NCBI RefSeq assembly: GCF_001514115.1
Contig: NZ_KQ948453.1
Location: 230,659 to 294,658, forward strand
Source of the DNA: Streptomyces olivochromogenes
Lineage (GTDB): Bacteria; Actinomycetota; Actinomycetes; Streptomycetales; Streptomycetaceae
Length of the DNA stretch: 64,000 bases
Reading direction: 5' to 3'
Under the pieces are notes generated by a model. It saw only the letters and a program-made list of their open reading frames with translations. It had not been told where the DNA came from and ran no database searches. Both the position numbers and the translations under genes were made by a program. Numbering within the stretch: the stretch's first letter is position 1; each line of letters begins with the position of its first letter. Below are positions 7,987-17,845 of this stretch, piece after piece.

Positions 7987-10803
7987 ATGACAGAGGACCT
8001 CTCACCGGCCGAGCGGTATGCGGCAGCACGGAAGCGCGCTGTCGAGCAGGCCACCGCGCTCGCCTCCTTCCGCGAGATGTACGACTTCGGCCTCGACCCC
8101 TTCCAGATCGAGGCCTGCCAGGCGCTCGAGACGGGCAAGGGTGTGCTCGTGGCCGCGCCCACGGGCTCGGGCAAGACGATCGTCGGCGAGTTCGCCGTCC
8201 ACCTCGCCCTCCAGCAGGGCAAGAAGTGCTTCTACACCACGCCCATCAAGGCGCTCTCGAACCAGAAGTACGCCGATCTGTGCCGCCGTTACGGCGCGGA
8301 CAAGGTCGGCCTGCTCACCGGCGACAACAGCGTCAACTCCGAAGCCCCGGTGGTCGTCATGACCACCGAGGTGCTGCGCAACATGCTGTACGCGGGCTCC
8401 CGGACCCTCCTCGGCCTCGGCTATGTGGTCATGGACGAGGTGCACTACCTCTCCGACCGCTTCCGCGGCGCCGTCTGGGAGGAAGTGATCATCCACCTAC
8501 CCGAGTCGGTGACCCTGGTGTCACTCTCGGCGACCGTGTCGAACGCGGAGGAGTTCGGCGACTGGCTGGACACCGTGCGCGGTGACACCGAGGTGATCGT
8601 CTCCGAGCACCGGCCCGTCCCGCTGTTCCAGCACGTGCTGGCCGGGCGCCGGATGTACGACCTCTTCGAGGAGGGCGAGGGCAACAAGAAGGCGGTCAAC
8701 CCCGACCTCACCCGCCTGGCCCGGATGGAGGCCAGCCGTCCGTCGTTCCAGGACCGCAGACGCGGCCGCGCCATGCGCGAGGCCGACCGCGAGCGCGAGC
8801 GCCGACAGCGCTCACGGATCTGGACACCGGGCCGCCCCGAGGTCATCGAACGGCTCGACGCCGAGAGCCTGCTGCCCGCGATCACGTTCATCTTCAGCCG
8901 CGCCGCCTGCGAGGCCGCCGTCCAGCAGTGCCTGTACGCGGGCCTCAGGCTGAACGACGAGGAGGCGCGCGCGAAGGTCCGCGAGATCGTCGAGGAGCGC
9001 ACCGCGTCCATCCCCTCCGAGGACCTGCACGTCCTGGGCTACTACGAGTGGCTGGAGGGCCTGGAGCGCGGCATCGCGGCCCACCACGCGGGCATGCTGC
9101 CCACGTTCAAGGAAGTCGTCGAGGAACTCTTCGTACGTGGCCTGGTGAAGGCCGTGTTCGCGACCGAGACCCTGGCACTGGGCATCAACATGCCCGCCCG
9201 CTCGGTGGTGTTGGAGAAGCTCGTCAAGTGGAACGGCGAGCAGCACGCCGACATCACACCCGGCGAGTACACCCAGCTCACCGGTCGTGCCGGGCGGCGC
9301 GGCATCGATGTCGAGGGTCACGCCGTCGTGCTGTGGCAGCGCGGCTTCAGCCCCGACCACCTGGCGGGACTCGCGGGCACCCGCACCTATCCGCTGCGCT
9401 CCAGCTTCAAGCCGTCGTACAACATGGCCGTGAACCTGGTCGAGCAGTTCGGCCGGCACCGCTCGCGCGAGCTGCTGGAGACGTCCTTCGCGCAGTTCCA
9501 GGCCGACAAGTCGGTCGTCGGGATCTCCCGGCAGGTGCAGCGCAACGAGGAGGGTCTCGAGGGCTACAAGGAGTCCATGACCTGCCACCTCGGGGACTTC
9601 GACGAGTACGCGCGACTGCGCCGCGAACTCAAGGACCGCGAGACGGAGCTCGCCAAGCAGGGCGCGGCGCAGCGGCGCGCCGAGGCGGCCGTGGCGCTGG
9701 AGAAGCTCAAGCCCGGCGACATCATCCATGTCCCGACCGGCAAGTTCGCGGGCCTGGCGCTGGTCCTCGACCCGGGGCTGCCCGCGGGCCGGTCCAACGG
9801 CCACCGCGGCTTCGAGCACCACGACGGGCCGCGCCCGCTGGTCCTCACCGCCGAGCGTCAGGTGAAGCGGCTGGCGTCGATGGACTTCCCGGTGCCGGTC
9901 GAGGCGCTGGAGCGGATGCGCATCCCGAAGACCTTCAACCCGCGCTCCCCGCAGTCCCGGCGCGACCTCGCCTCCGCGCTGCGCACCAAGGCCGGGCACA
10001 TCGTCCCCGACCGGCTGCGCAAGCGCCGTTCCGAGGCCGCCGACGACCGTGAGATCGCCCGGCTGCGGACCGCGATCCGCGCCCACCCCTGCCACGGGTG
10101 CAACGACCGCGAGGACCACGCCCGTTGGGCCGAGCGCTACCACCGGCTGCTGCGCGACACCAAGCAGTTGGAGAACCGCATCGAGGGCCGGACGAACACC
10201 ATCGCCCGCACCTTCGACCGGATCGTCGCCCTCCTCACCGAGCTGGACTACCTGCGCGGCGACGAGGCCACGGAGCACGGCAGACGGCTCGCCCGGCTGT
10301 ACGGCGAACTCGACCTGCTGGCCAGCGAATGCCTGCGCGCCGGGGTCTGGGAAGGTCTCGACCCGGCCGAACTCGCGGCCTGCGTCTCGGCGTTGGTGTA
10401 CGAGTCGCGGGTCGGTGACGACGCGATGGCGCCGAAGCTGCCGTCCGGCAGGGCCAAGGCGGCGCTCGGTGAGATGGTCCGCATCTGGGGTCGTCTCGAC
10501 GCGCTGGAGGAGGACTTCCGGATCACCCAGTCCGAGGGCGTCGGCCAGCGCGAGCCGGACCTCGGCTTCGCCTGGGCGGCCTACGAGTGGGCTTCCGGCA
10601 AGGGCCTCGACGAGGTGCTGCGCGAGGCGGAGATGCCGGCCGGAGACTTCGTCCGCTGGTGCAAGCAGGTCATCGACGTGCTGGGCCAGATCTCGGCCGC
10701 CGCACCGGTCTCCGGCGGTGAGAGGTCGACGGTCGCGAAGAACGCGCGCAAGGCGGTCGACGGTCTGCTGCGCGGAGTGGTCGCCTACTCGTCGGTGGGC
10801 TGA
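7987..10803 (+). CDS. helY: DEAD/DEAH-box RNA helicase, Mtr4/Ski2-like (HelY)
   Basis: A 938-residue superfamily-2 helicase of the actinobacterial HelY group, which resembles eukaryotic RNA-exosome helicases and probably unwinds structured RNA. Visible motifs are Walker A APTGSGKT (K63), the DEVH box (about residue 155), SLSATVSN, and motif VI QLTGRAGRRGID. A DSHCT-like helical C-terminus follows. I chose ATG at 7987 (MTEDLSPAERY) because family proteins begin there. A TTG at 7942 in the same frame would add 15 residues that lack family character. Confidence 0.93.
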   Translation: MTEDLSPAERYAAARKRAVEQATALASFREMYDFGLDPFQIEACQALETGKGVLVAAPTGSGKTIVGEFAVHLALQQGKKCFYTTPIKALSNQKYADLCRRYGADKVGLLTGDNSVNSEAPVVVMTTEVLRNMLYAGSRTLLGLGYVVMDEVHYLSDRFRGAVWEEVIIHLPESVTLVSLSATVSNAEEFGDWLDTVRGDTEVIVSEHRPVPLFQHVLAGRRMYDLFEEGEGNKKAVNPDLTRLARMEASRPSFQDRRRGRAMREADRERERRQRSRIWTPGRPEVIERLDAESLLPAITFIFSRAACEAAVQQCLYAGLRLNDEEARAKVREIVEERTASIPSEDLHVLGYYEWLEGLERGIAAHHAGMLPTFKEVVEELFVRGLVKAVFATETLALGINMPARSVVLEKLVKWNGEQHADITPGEYTQLTGRAGRRGIDVEGHAVVLWQRGFSPDHLAGLAGTRTYPLRSSFKPSYNMAVNLVEQFGRHRSRELLETSFAQFQADKSVVGISRQVQRNEEGLEGYKESMTCHLGDFDEYARLRRELKDRETELAKQGAAQRRAEAAVALEKLKPGDIIHVPTGKFAGLALVLDPGLPAGRSNGHRGFEHHDGPRPLVLTAERQVKRLASMDFPVPVEALERMRIPKTFNPRSPQSRRDLASALRTKAGHIVPDRLRKRRSEAADDREIARLRTAIRAHPCHGCNDREDHARWAERYHRLLRDTKQLENRIEGRTNTIARTFDRIVALLTELDYLRGDEATEHGRRLARLYGELDLLASECLRAGVWEGLDPAELAACVSALVYESRVGDDAMAPKLPSGRAKAALGEMVRIWGRLDALEEDFRITQSEGVGQREPDLGFAWAAYEWASGKGLDEVLREAEMPAGDFVRWCKQVIDVLGQISAAAPVSGGERSTVAKNARKAVDGLLRGVVAYSSVG

Positions 10804-10829
10804 GCCGAGCCGGTGGCCCGGGTGCTCGT

Positions 10830-10863
10830 GGTGCGCCGCCTCCCTGCCGGGGGGCGGCGCACC
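10830..10863. terminator. Convergent terminator, helY / lipoprotein gene
   Basis: An 11-bp stem, GGTGCGCCGCC with its complement, flanks a 12-base loop, with TTCTTGT on the plus side. It lies between two converging genes and can serve both strands. Confidence 0.85.
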
Positions 10864-10869
10864 TTCTTG

Positions 10870-11796
10870 TCAGCTCCAGCTCGGTGAGGACGCGTGCGGC
10901 CCCTCATGAGGCACGGGGCGGCCGGTGTGGGCGTCCAGGAGGATACGGTCGCCGAGCGGACGTGTCAGCGTCACCGTCACCCTCGCGCGGATCATCTCAG
11001 CGGTGCAGGGACCTTTCCGCACTCCGAGGACGGACGCGGACAGCACCACGTCGGTCCCGGTCTCCAGCACGTGCACGGCGGGGCCGGAGTCGCAGGCCCC
11101 GTGGTCGGCCAGGACCGTGACGGACCGGCCGTCGCCGGCCACCTCGACGAGTCGGTCGAGCGGGACCAGCGTGTCGGCGGGGACATCCCGGCTCGGTCCG
11201 ATCGGTGGCTCGGGAAGCTTCGAGGGGCCGACGGCAGCGCGCTTGAGCGGAGTGTCGTAGCCCTCCAGGGTGAACAGCCAGGCCGGGACGGTCGCCGGGC
11301 CCCGGCTGGTGGCCAGGGTCATCTCGCCGGGCTTCACCCCGGTCACGGTCAGGTGCGGGCCGTCGTTCCCGCCGCGCGCCACCCTCCCGTACGCCTCGCG
11401 CGCCTTCACCAGCGGCAGGGTGAGGGAGGCTCCGCTCGTCCACCTCACCTTCCCGTCCCCCCGCGGAAGTGCCGGAAGGGTGGCGCGCAACACGAAGTTC
11501 TGGGTGGTGAAGGCCCGCTGGTCGGCTTTGTCGCGCAGGCCGCCCGCGGGCAGCTGGACCGCGTCCGCCATCGGGTAGTAGCCCTTGCGCCACTGCCGAG
11601 CGGCCTCGGACCCGTCCCAGGCGTCGGCGACCTGTCGGGCGCGGCTCTTCGCCTGCGGTTCCTGACCGGTGTCGGGGGCCTCCACCCCGTTGCCGGCGGC
11701 CTCTTCGCCGCCGCACCCCGTGACGGCTCCGGCTCCGGCGGTCAGGAGGGCGAGGGTGACGAGCAGACGGGCGATGCGGGTGGTCTTGGACTGCAT
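10870..11796 (-). CDS. Putative lipoprotein of unknown function
   Basis: A 308-residue predicted lipoprotein. The N-terminus has positive residues, a hydrophobic helix and the lipobox VTGC with Cys28. The mature part has no motif I recognise. It contains two Cys separated by about 36 residues (ACDSGP and GPCTAEM) that could form a disulfide, which suits an extracytoplasmic protein. ATG at 11796 is chosen because it places the signal peptide at the N-terminus. The frame stays open upstream to 11898 but adds non-signal sequence. Confidence 0.75.
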   Translation of the reverse strand: MQSKTTRIARLLVTLALLTAGAGAVTGCGGEEAAGNGVEAPDTGQEPQAKSRARQVADAWDGSEAARQWRKGYYPMADAVQLPAGGLRDKADQRAFTTQNFVLRATLPALPRGDGKVRWTSGASLTLPLVKAREAYGRVARGGNDGPHLTVTGVKPGEMTLATSRGPATVPAWLFTLEGYDTPLKRAAVGPSKLPEPPIGPSRDVPADTLVPLDRLVEVAGDGRSVTVLADHGACDSGPAVHVLETGTDVVLSASVLGVRKGPCTAEMIRARVTVTLTRPLGDRILLDAHTGRPVPHEGPHASSPSWS

Positions 11797-11967
11797 GGGT
11801 CCCCCGGGGGCCGGCGCTGACGAACGGAAGGCGAGTGGTGCGGCGCGAAGCTCGTGCCACGCCTGTGACGCCCCGGCCCCGGGGCACGTTCGTCCCACGT
11901 CCGTTTTCGCGGTGCTCGTTGCCGCATCGTGACTCGCCGGCCTTCCGGCCCGACCACGGCCGTGAGG

Positions 11968-13629
11968 TCAGACGCGGGTCCGGAGGTAGCCGCGCCAGCC
12001 GCCGTACTCCGTGATGTCCTCAGCGCCTTCGAGCGCCGCGGGCTCGCACAGGAAGCCGGGCACATGAGTGCCGTCGGCCAGTTCGACCCGGCCCAGGGCC
12101 ATCGGCCTGGGCAGGTCGGCGAGCAGTCGGCCGAGGCCTGCCGCGGGCAGTCGCCACACCTCGGCCTCGATGCCGGCTCCGGCGCTCTCGCCGACATGGA
12201 CCAGGCCCGGCTTGGGCGGGGTGGTGGACAGTGCGTGCAGACGGTAGGCGGGTGCCGTCGTGGTCGTACGTTCCCACTCCGCGCCCAGGGACAGGAGCTG
12301 GGGGTTCAGCGGCTGGCCGGACAGGTGGGCGCCGACCACCGCGATCCGCAAGCCCGGCTGGAGCAGCGCGGCGATCCGGGCGAGGCGTTCGTCGGTGAAC
12401 GCCGGGCCGATCAGCATCACGCCGAAGGGCAGAGCGGCGGGCGTGAGACCGGCCGGGACGGCGACCGCCGCCAGGTCGAAGAGGTTCGTGGAGTTGGTGA
12501 AGCGGCCCAGCCGGGCGTTGGTGCCGAGCGGGTCGGCGGCGACCTCCGCGAGCGTGGGGTGGCCGGGCGTGGTCGGCAGCAACAGGGCGTCCGCGTCGCC
12601 GAGTTCGGCGAGGGCCTGGGTGCGCAGGGCCGCCAGCCGGTCCTGGTCGGCGAAGAGCCGGTGGGCCGGGATGTCGCGGGCGCGGGTGATGATCCCGGCG
12701 ACGGTCGGGTCGAGACCCGCACCCCCCTCGCTGATCAATTTGTCGACAAAGCTCCCCACTGCCGTGTAGCGCTCGGCGACGAACGCGCCCTCGTAGAGCA
12801 TCGCCGCCGCCTCGGTGAACGGGGTGAGGTCGAGTGTGCGCAGCTCGGCCCCGGCCGCGGCTAGCTGCTCCACGGCGGCCTCGTACGCCTCGGCCCAGCC
12901 CTCGTCGAGTTCGCCGAGCTGTGCCGTCGTGGGGACGGCGACGCGCCAGGGGCCGGGGGCCCGCTGGGGGAGTGCGGGGAGTTCGCGTCCGGAGGGGGAC
13001 GCCAGATACGCGAGGGCCTGCTCGGCCTCCGGGAGCGTACGGGCGAAGACGGTCACGCAGTCGAGCGAGGCGCAGGCCGGGACGACACCGGTGGTCGGGA
13101 CCAGGCCGCGGGTGGGCTTGAGGCCGACGATGCCGTTGAAGGCGGCGGGGACGCGTCCGGATCCGGCCGTGTCGGTGCCGAGGGCGAGGTCGACGATGCC
13201 GAGGGCCACGGCCACGGCCGATCCCGAGCTGGAGCCGCCGCTGATCCTGGCCGGGTCCAGGGCGCCTCGTACGGCGCCGTGCGGGGAGCGGGTGCCGACC
13301 AGGCCGGTGGCGAACTGGTCGAGGTTCGTGGTGCCGAGGACGAGTGCGCCGGCCGCGCGGAGGCGGGCGACCGCGGGGGCGTCGCCCTCCGGGGTGTACG
13401 CGTAGGCCGGGCAGCCTGCGGTGGTCTTCAGACCGGCCACGTCGATGTTGCCCTTCACGGCGAGGAGCTTGCCGGCGAGGGGGAGGTGTTCGCCTGCGGC
13501 GAGGCGGGCGTCGATGGACTGCGCCTCTTTCTCGACCTCCGCCTGGGCGCGGAGGTCGATCCAGATCTCGGGGCGGTCGACGGTTTCGATGCGGGCGTAG
13601 GCCGACTGGACTCGGGTCAGGACGGACAT
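11968..13629 (-). CDS. atzF: Allophanate hydrolase
   Basis: Allophanate hydrolase splits allophanate (urea-1-carboxylate) into ammonia and CO2, the last step of ATP-dependent urea or guanidine breakdown. The 553-residue protein has an amidase-signature domain (about 1-440) with the Ser-cisSer-Lys triad: Lys in LLAVKGNID, and the serines in the ISGGSSSGSAVAVALG stretch and TDTAGSGRVPA. The C-terminal ~120 residues form the allophanate-specific domain. It is the last gene of the operon, 98 bases after the carboxylase gene. Confidence 0.92.
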   Translation of the reverse strand: MSVLTRVQSAYARIETVDRPEIWIDLRAQAEVEKEAQSIDARLAAGEHLPLAGKLLAVKGNIDVAGLKTTAGCPAYAYTPEGDAPAVARLRAAGALVLGTTNLDQFATGLVGTRSPHGAVRGALDPARISGGSSSGSAVAVALGIVDLALGTDTAGSGRVPAAFNGIVGLKPTRGLVPTTGVVPACASLDCVTVFARTLPEAEQALAYLASPSGRELPALPQRAPGPWRVAVPTTAQLGELDEGWAEAYEAAVEQLAAAGAELRTLDLTPFTEAAAMLYEGAFVAERYTAVGSFVDKLISEGGAGLDPTVAGIITRARDIPAHRLFADQDRLAALRTQALAELGDADALLLPTTPGHPTLAEVAADPLGTNARLGRFTNSTNLFDLAAVAVPAGLTPAALPFGVMLIGPAFTDERLARIAALLQPGLRIAVVGAHLSGQPLNPQLLSLGAEWERTTTTAPAYRLHALSTTPPKPGLVHVGESAGAGIEAEVWRLPAAGLGRLLADLPRPMALGRVELADGTHVPGFLCEPAALEGAEDITEYGGWRGYLRTRV

Positions 13630-13727
13630 GGGTTGCTCCTGGTTCTTCGGGTGCGGGCCGGTGGGTGGTCTGTGCCCACCCGTTCCGCCCCTTGCGGAAC
13701 GCCTGCCCACAGGCCACGGGCGTGTTT

Positions 13728-16700
13728 TCAGCTCACCGGTGTCAGGATCACCAGTGCTGTGCCCGCTTCCACCTGGGCGCCCGGTTTGGTGAGGACTTCT
13801 TGGACCACTGCGTCCATCGGGGCGGGCACCCTGGACTCCATCTTCATCGCCTCCAGCGCCAGCAGGGGCTGGCCGGCCGTCACCCGGTCGCCCGGCTTGA
13901 CGTTCAGCTGCCACACGGAGGCCGCGAACTCGGCCTCGATCAGACGGCCACCCGGGGGGACGGTCACCTCGGCGGCGGGCGCCGCGGGAGTGGACGCGGC
14001 GTCCGCGCGGTCGAACTCGCCCGCCGCCTCCCAGGCGTCCCGCTCGGCGGAGAACGCGGCGCCCTGCCTGGCCCGGAACTCCGCGATGGACGCGGAGTGG
14101 GTGGCGAGGAAGGCCTCGTACTCGGCCAGCGAGAAGACGCCTTCCTCGATCCGGGGCACGAAACGGCCCGAGACGATGTCGGCGCGCAGGTCGAGGAGTT
14201 CGTCGGGCTCGACGGCGTACCACTTGATGCGGTCGAAGAAGCGCAGCAGCCAGGGCGAGCCCGGCTCGAACGCGCCGCGCTGCTGCCACCCCGACCACAC
14301 CTGGGTCGTACGGCCGACGAACTGGTAGCCGCCGGGGCCCTCCATGCCGTACACGCACAGGTAGGCGCCGCCGATGCCGACCGAGTTCTCGGCGGTCCAG
14401 GTGCGCGCCGGGTTGTACTTGGTGGTCACCAGGCGGTGGCGCGGGTCCAGCGGGGTGGCCACCGGTGCGCCGAGGTAGACGTCGCCCAGGCCCAGGACGA
14501 GGTACTCCGCGTCGAACACCGTGCGGTACACGTCGTCCACCGAGTCCAGGCCGTTCACGCGGCGGATGAACTCGATGTTCCACGGGCACCAGGGCGCGTC
14601 GTCGCGGACGCCCGCCATGTAGCGGGCGATCGCCTCGCGGGTCGCGGGGTCGTCCCAGGAGAGCGGGAGGTGCACCGTGCGGGAGGGGACGACCAGCTGG
14701 TCGCTCGGAGGGAGCGTGCGGACCGTCTCCCGCACCGTGGCGAGGAGTTCGCGTTGCGTAAGTCTGCCGGGGTCCGTCTGGATCTGCAGGGAGCGGATGC
14801 CGGGGGTCAGGTCCGTGACGCCGTCGAGCGAGGCCTCGGCCACGGCTTCCATCAGCGCGTGAACCCGCATGCGCAGCGCCAGGTCCAGTTGCATGGGCCC
14901 GAATTCGACCAGGAGGTTGTCGTCGCCACTGCGGCGGTACGTCACGTCGCCGTCCCGCGCGAGCACCCCGCCGTCGACGATCGCGGGCCGCCGGGAGCCG
15001 TCGTCGGCCAGCGGTGCGAAGCGCACGGTGTCACCGGGACGGAACTGGCCGAGCTTCCAGCGTTCCGTGCTGACGACCGTCGCCGGGCAGACGAAGCCGC
15101 CGAGCGAGGGGCCGTCCGGGCCGAGCAGCACCGGCATGTCGCCGGTGTAGTCGACGGCGCCGACCGAGTACGGCGTGTCGTGGATGTTGGACGGGTGCAG
15201 GCCCGCCTCGCCGCCGTCCGTGCGCGCCCAGCGGGGCTTCGGGCCGACCAGCCGTACGCCCGTGCGCGCCGAGTTGAAGTGGACCTTCCAGTCGGCGGCG
15301 TAGAAGTCGTGGATGTCGTCCTCGGTGAAGAACTCCGGTGCGGCGTGCGGGCCTTCGAGCGCGCCGACCCGCCAGGTGGAGGAGAACCCGGGGCGGTCGC
15401 CGACCGGTACCGGCGCCCCGTGATCCGTCGCCGAGCCGCCGTGCAGTACGTCGCCCGTGCGCAGGGCGCGGCCTCCGTGCCCGCCGAATCGGCCCAGCGT
15501 GAACGTGGACGCGCTGCCGAGGAACGCCGGTACGTCCAGGCCCCCGTCCGCGAAGAGCACGTAGGTGCGCAGGCCGTGCTCGGTGGGGGAGCCGACCTCC
15601 AGCAGGGCCCCCGCCGGTACCGTCACCGGTTCCCACTGCGCGATCGCCGCGCCGTCCACGGTGATGTGCGCCGGTGCGCCCGTGACGCACACCGTCGTGG
15701 CATGGGTGAAGCGCAGGGTCGGCCCCTGGAGGGTGCACTCCAGACCGGGTGCCCCCTCGTGGTTGCCGAGGGCGCGGTTGCCGAGCCGGAAGGAGAGGTC
15801 GTCCATCGGGCCGCACGGTGGCACACCCACCTGCCAGTAGCCGGTGCGGCCCGGCCAGTCCTGGACCGTGGTGAGGGTCCCGCCGGAGACGACCTCGATG
15901 CGCCGAGTGGGATCGGTGACGTGGGCCAGCGTCGCCGTCGAGTGCGTCGCCCGCCGCAAGGACGGGTCGGCGAGCGCGGCCCGCACCAGCCCCAGGTTCG
16001 TCTCGATACCGTCCACCCGGGTCCTGGCCAGCGCCTCGTCGAGGCGTTCCAGCGCGTGCGCCCGGTCCCGGCCGTACGCGATGACCTTCGCGAGCATCGG
16101 GTCGTACGACGTGGTCACCTCGGTGCCCGTCTCCACCCAGCCGTCCACGCGGACGCCGCCGGGGAACTCGACCCGCGTCAGCAGGCCCGCGCTAGGCCGG
16201 TGCTCGCGCGAGGGGTCCTCGGCGTACACCCGGGCCTCGACGGCGTGACCGCGCGGCGCTCCCGGATCGCGTACGACCTCCGACTCCCCGCGCGCGAGCC
16301 GCAGCATCCAGGCGACGAGGTCGACGCCGTAGATCTCCTCGGTGACCGGATGCTCCACCTGGAGGCGGGTGTTGACCTCCAGGAAGTAGGCCTCCTCGCG
16401 GGCGGCGTCGTAGACGAACTCGACGGTTCCGGCCGAGCGGTATCCGACAGCGGCACACAAGTCTCGTGCGGCGGTGGCCAGTTGGGTGCGGACGGAGGGC
16501 GGCAGGCCCGGTGCCGGGGCCTCCTCCAGCACCTTCTGGTTGCGGCGCTGGAGCGAGCAGTCCCGGTCGCCCAAGGTGACGACCCGGCCCCGGCCGTCGC
16601 CGAAGACCTGTACCTCGACATGGCGGGCGTGCTCCACCAGCCGCTCCAGGAAGACCCCGGCGGAGGAGAAGGAGGCGGCGGCGACGCGCTGTACCCGCTC

Positions 16701-17243
16701 CCACGCCCCGGTCAGTTCATCGGCGGAGCGACATGCCGACATACCGATGCCGCCGCCACCGCCGGTGGCCTTCAGCATGACGGGATAGCCGATGCGGGCG
16801 GCCGCCTCCAGAGCCTCGGCGAGACCGGGGAGAAGTCCCGTGCCCGGCGCCAACGGCACCCCGGCCGCCTCCGCCGCCGCCCGCGCCGTGTGCTTCGCCC
16901 CGAACAGCTCCAGCTGCTCCGGCGTCGGACCCACGAACACGATCCCGGCGTCCTCGCAGCGCCGCGCGAAGGCCGCGTCCTCGGAGAGGAAGCCGTACCC
17001 GGGGTGGATGGCTCCGGCCCCGGTGTCCTTGGCCGCCTTCAGGACGAGGTCGGCGTCGAGATACGACTCCTTCGCGGGCGCGGGCCCCAGCCGTACCGCC
17101 TCGTCGGCGAGCCGGACGTGGGGTGCGGAGCGGTCGGCGTCGGAGTACACGGCGACCGTGCGCAGGCCGAGTTCGCGAGCCGTGCGGATGATCCGTACCG
17201 CGATCTCGCCGCGGTTGGCGACCAGCAGGGTGTCGAAGGTCAT
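13728..17243 (-). CDS. Biotin-dependent urea/guanidine carboxylase
   Basis: This 1171-residue multidomain enzyme transfers CO2 from biotin to urea or guanidine at the cost of ATP. Domain order: biotin carboxylase (about 1-450, starting LLVANRGEIAVRI, with the ATP-grasp Gly-rich loop GGGGGIGMS); KipI/KipA-type carboxyltransferase domains (about 480-1060, including KYNPARTWTAENSVGIGGAY); and a C-terminal biotinyl domain with EAMKM, target Lys about 1134. ATG at 17243 overlaps the stop of the preceding DUF1989 gene (ATGA). The two DUF1989 neighbours favour guanidine as substrate, but the sequence alone does not prove it. Confidence 0.92.
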   Translation of the reverse strand: MTFDTLLVANRGEIAVRIIRTARELGLRTVAVYSDADRSAPHVRLADEAVRLGPAPAKESYLDADLVLKAAKDTGAGAIHPGYGFLSEDAAFARRCEDAGIVFVGPTPEQLELFGAKHTARAAAEAAGVPLAPGTGLLPGLAEALEAAARIGYPVMLKATGGGGGIGMSACRSADELTGAWERVQRVAAASFSSAGVFLERLVEHARHVEVQVFGDGRGRVVTLGDRDCSLQRRNQKVLEEAPAPGLPPSVRTQLATAARDLCAAVGYRSAGTVEFVYDAAREEAYFLEVNTRLQVEHPVTEEIYGVDLVAWMLRLARGESEVVRDPGAPRGHAVEARVYAEDPSREHRPSAGLLTRVEFPGGVRVDGWVETGTEVTTSYDPMLAKVIAYGRDRAHALERLDEALARTRVDGIETNLGLVRAALADPSLRRATHSTATLAHVTDPTRRIEVVSGGTLTTVQDWPGRTGYWQVGVPPCGPMDDLSFRLGNRALGNHEGAPGLECTLQGPTLRFTHATTVCVTGAPAHITVDGAAIAQWEPVTVPAGALLEVGSPTEHGLRTYVLFADGGLDVPAFLGSASTFTLGRFGGHGGRALRTGDVLHGGSATDHGAPVPVGDRPGFSSTWRVGALEGPHAAPEFFTEDDIHDFYAADWKVHFNSARTGVRLVGPKPRWARTDGGEAGLHPSNIHDTPYSVGAVDYTGDMPVLLGPDGPSLGGFVCPATVVSTERWKLGQFRPGDTVRFAPLADDGSRRPAIVDGGVLARDGDVTYRRSGDDNLLVEFGPMQLDLALRMRVHALMEAVAEASLDGVTDLTPGIRSLQIQTDPGRLTQRELLATVRETVRTLPPSDQLVVPSRTVHLPLSWDDPATREAIARYMAGVRDDAPWCPWNIEFIRRVNGLDSVDDVYRTVFDAEYLVLGLGDVYLGAPVATPLDPRHRLVTTKYNPARTWTAENSVGIGGAYLCVYGMEGPGGYQFVGRTTQVWSGWQQRGAFEPGSPWLLRFFDRIKWYAVEPDELLDLRADIVSGRFVPRIEEGVFSLAEYEAFLATHSASIAEFRARQGAAFSAERDAWEAAGEFDRADAASTPAAPAAEVTVPPGGRLIEAEFAASVWQLNVKPGDRVTAGQPLLALEAMKMESRVPAPMDAVVQEVLTKPGAQVEAGTALVILTPVS

Positions 17244-17845
17244 CCCGTCGCCCCGCTCGCCTCGATGGTCATCTCCACCGCGGTCGGCTCGAAGCCGTTG
17301 CAGGGGTTGTTGATCTGGGGGCAGTTGGAGACCAGCACGAGGACGTCGCACTCGGCGCGCAGGGTCAGCGTGAGCCCCGGGGCCGAGATGCCGTCGACGA
17401 TGCCGAGGGTGCCGTCCTTCTCGACCGGCACGTTCATGTACCAGTTGATGTTCGAGACGAGATCGCGCTTGCCGAGGCCGTACTTGGCGCCCTCCGCGAG
17501 GAAGTTGTCCACGCAGGCGTGCTGGGACCAGGTGTGGTGGCCGTACCGCAGGGTGTTCGACTCCTTGGAGCAGGCGCCGCCGACCGTGTCGTGCCGGCCG
17601 ACCTCGTCCGCGACCACGGTCATCAGCGGGGTGTGCTCGTTGGACATCAGCACGCTTCCGGTGGTGAGGAAGAGGTTGCCCTGCGCGTGGATCGTGTCGG
17701 GCGCGCTGTAACGGACGGCCGTGTCGTGGGCGTCGTACACCAGGAAGTCGACGGCCTGGTTGCCGTGCAGGTCGGTGACGGTGAGCGTCTCTCCGGTGCG
17801 GACGACGGCGGACCAGGCGGCCCGGGCCGAAACCACGGTCTTCAT
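17240..17845 (-). CDS. DUF1989 protein, 'urea carboxylase-associated 2' / carboxyguanidine deiminase subunit
   Basis: A 201-residue DUF1989 protein. In guanidine-degrading bacteria a pair of these proteins forms carboxyguanidine deiminase, which converts carboxyguanidine to allophanate and ammonia. Family marks are the GNQAVDFLVYDA block, GRHDTVGGACSKESN with the conserved Cys/His region, and SNCPQINNPCNGFEPT near the end. The ATG at 17845 is preferred over upstream starts because it follows GAGGGGGATCGC. The gene overlaps both neighbours by four bases (ATGA), showing tight coupling. Confidence 0.88.
   Translation of the reverse strand: MKTVVSARAAWSAVVRTGETLTVTDLHGNQAVDFLVYDAHDTAVRYSAPDTIHAQGNLFLTTGSVLMSNEHTPLMTVVADEVGRHDTVGGACSKESNTLRYGHHTWSQHACVDNFLAEGAKYGLGKRDLVSNINWYMNVPVEKDGTLGIVDGISAPGLTLTLRAECDVLVLVSNCPQINNPCNGFEPTAVEMTIEASGATG

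Noticed and set aside
13344..17711. Very long plus-strand open frame opposite the carboxylase gene
   Set aside because: It is antisense to a clear biotin-dependent carboxylase. Its Arg/Gly/Ala/His-rich translation is the usual shadow of a GC-rich gene.
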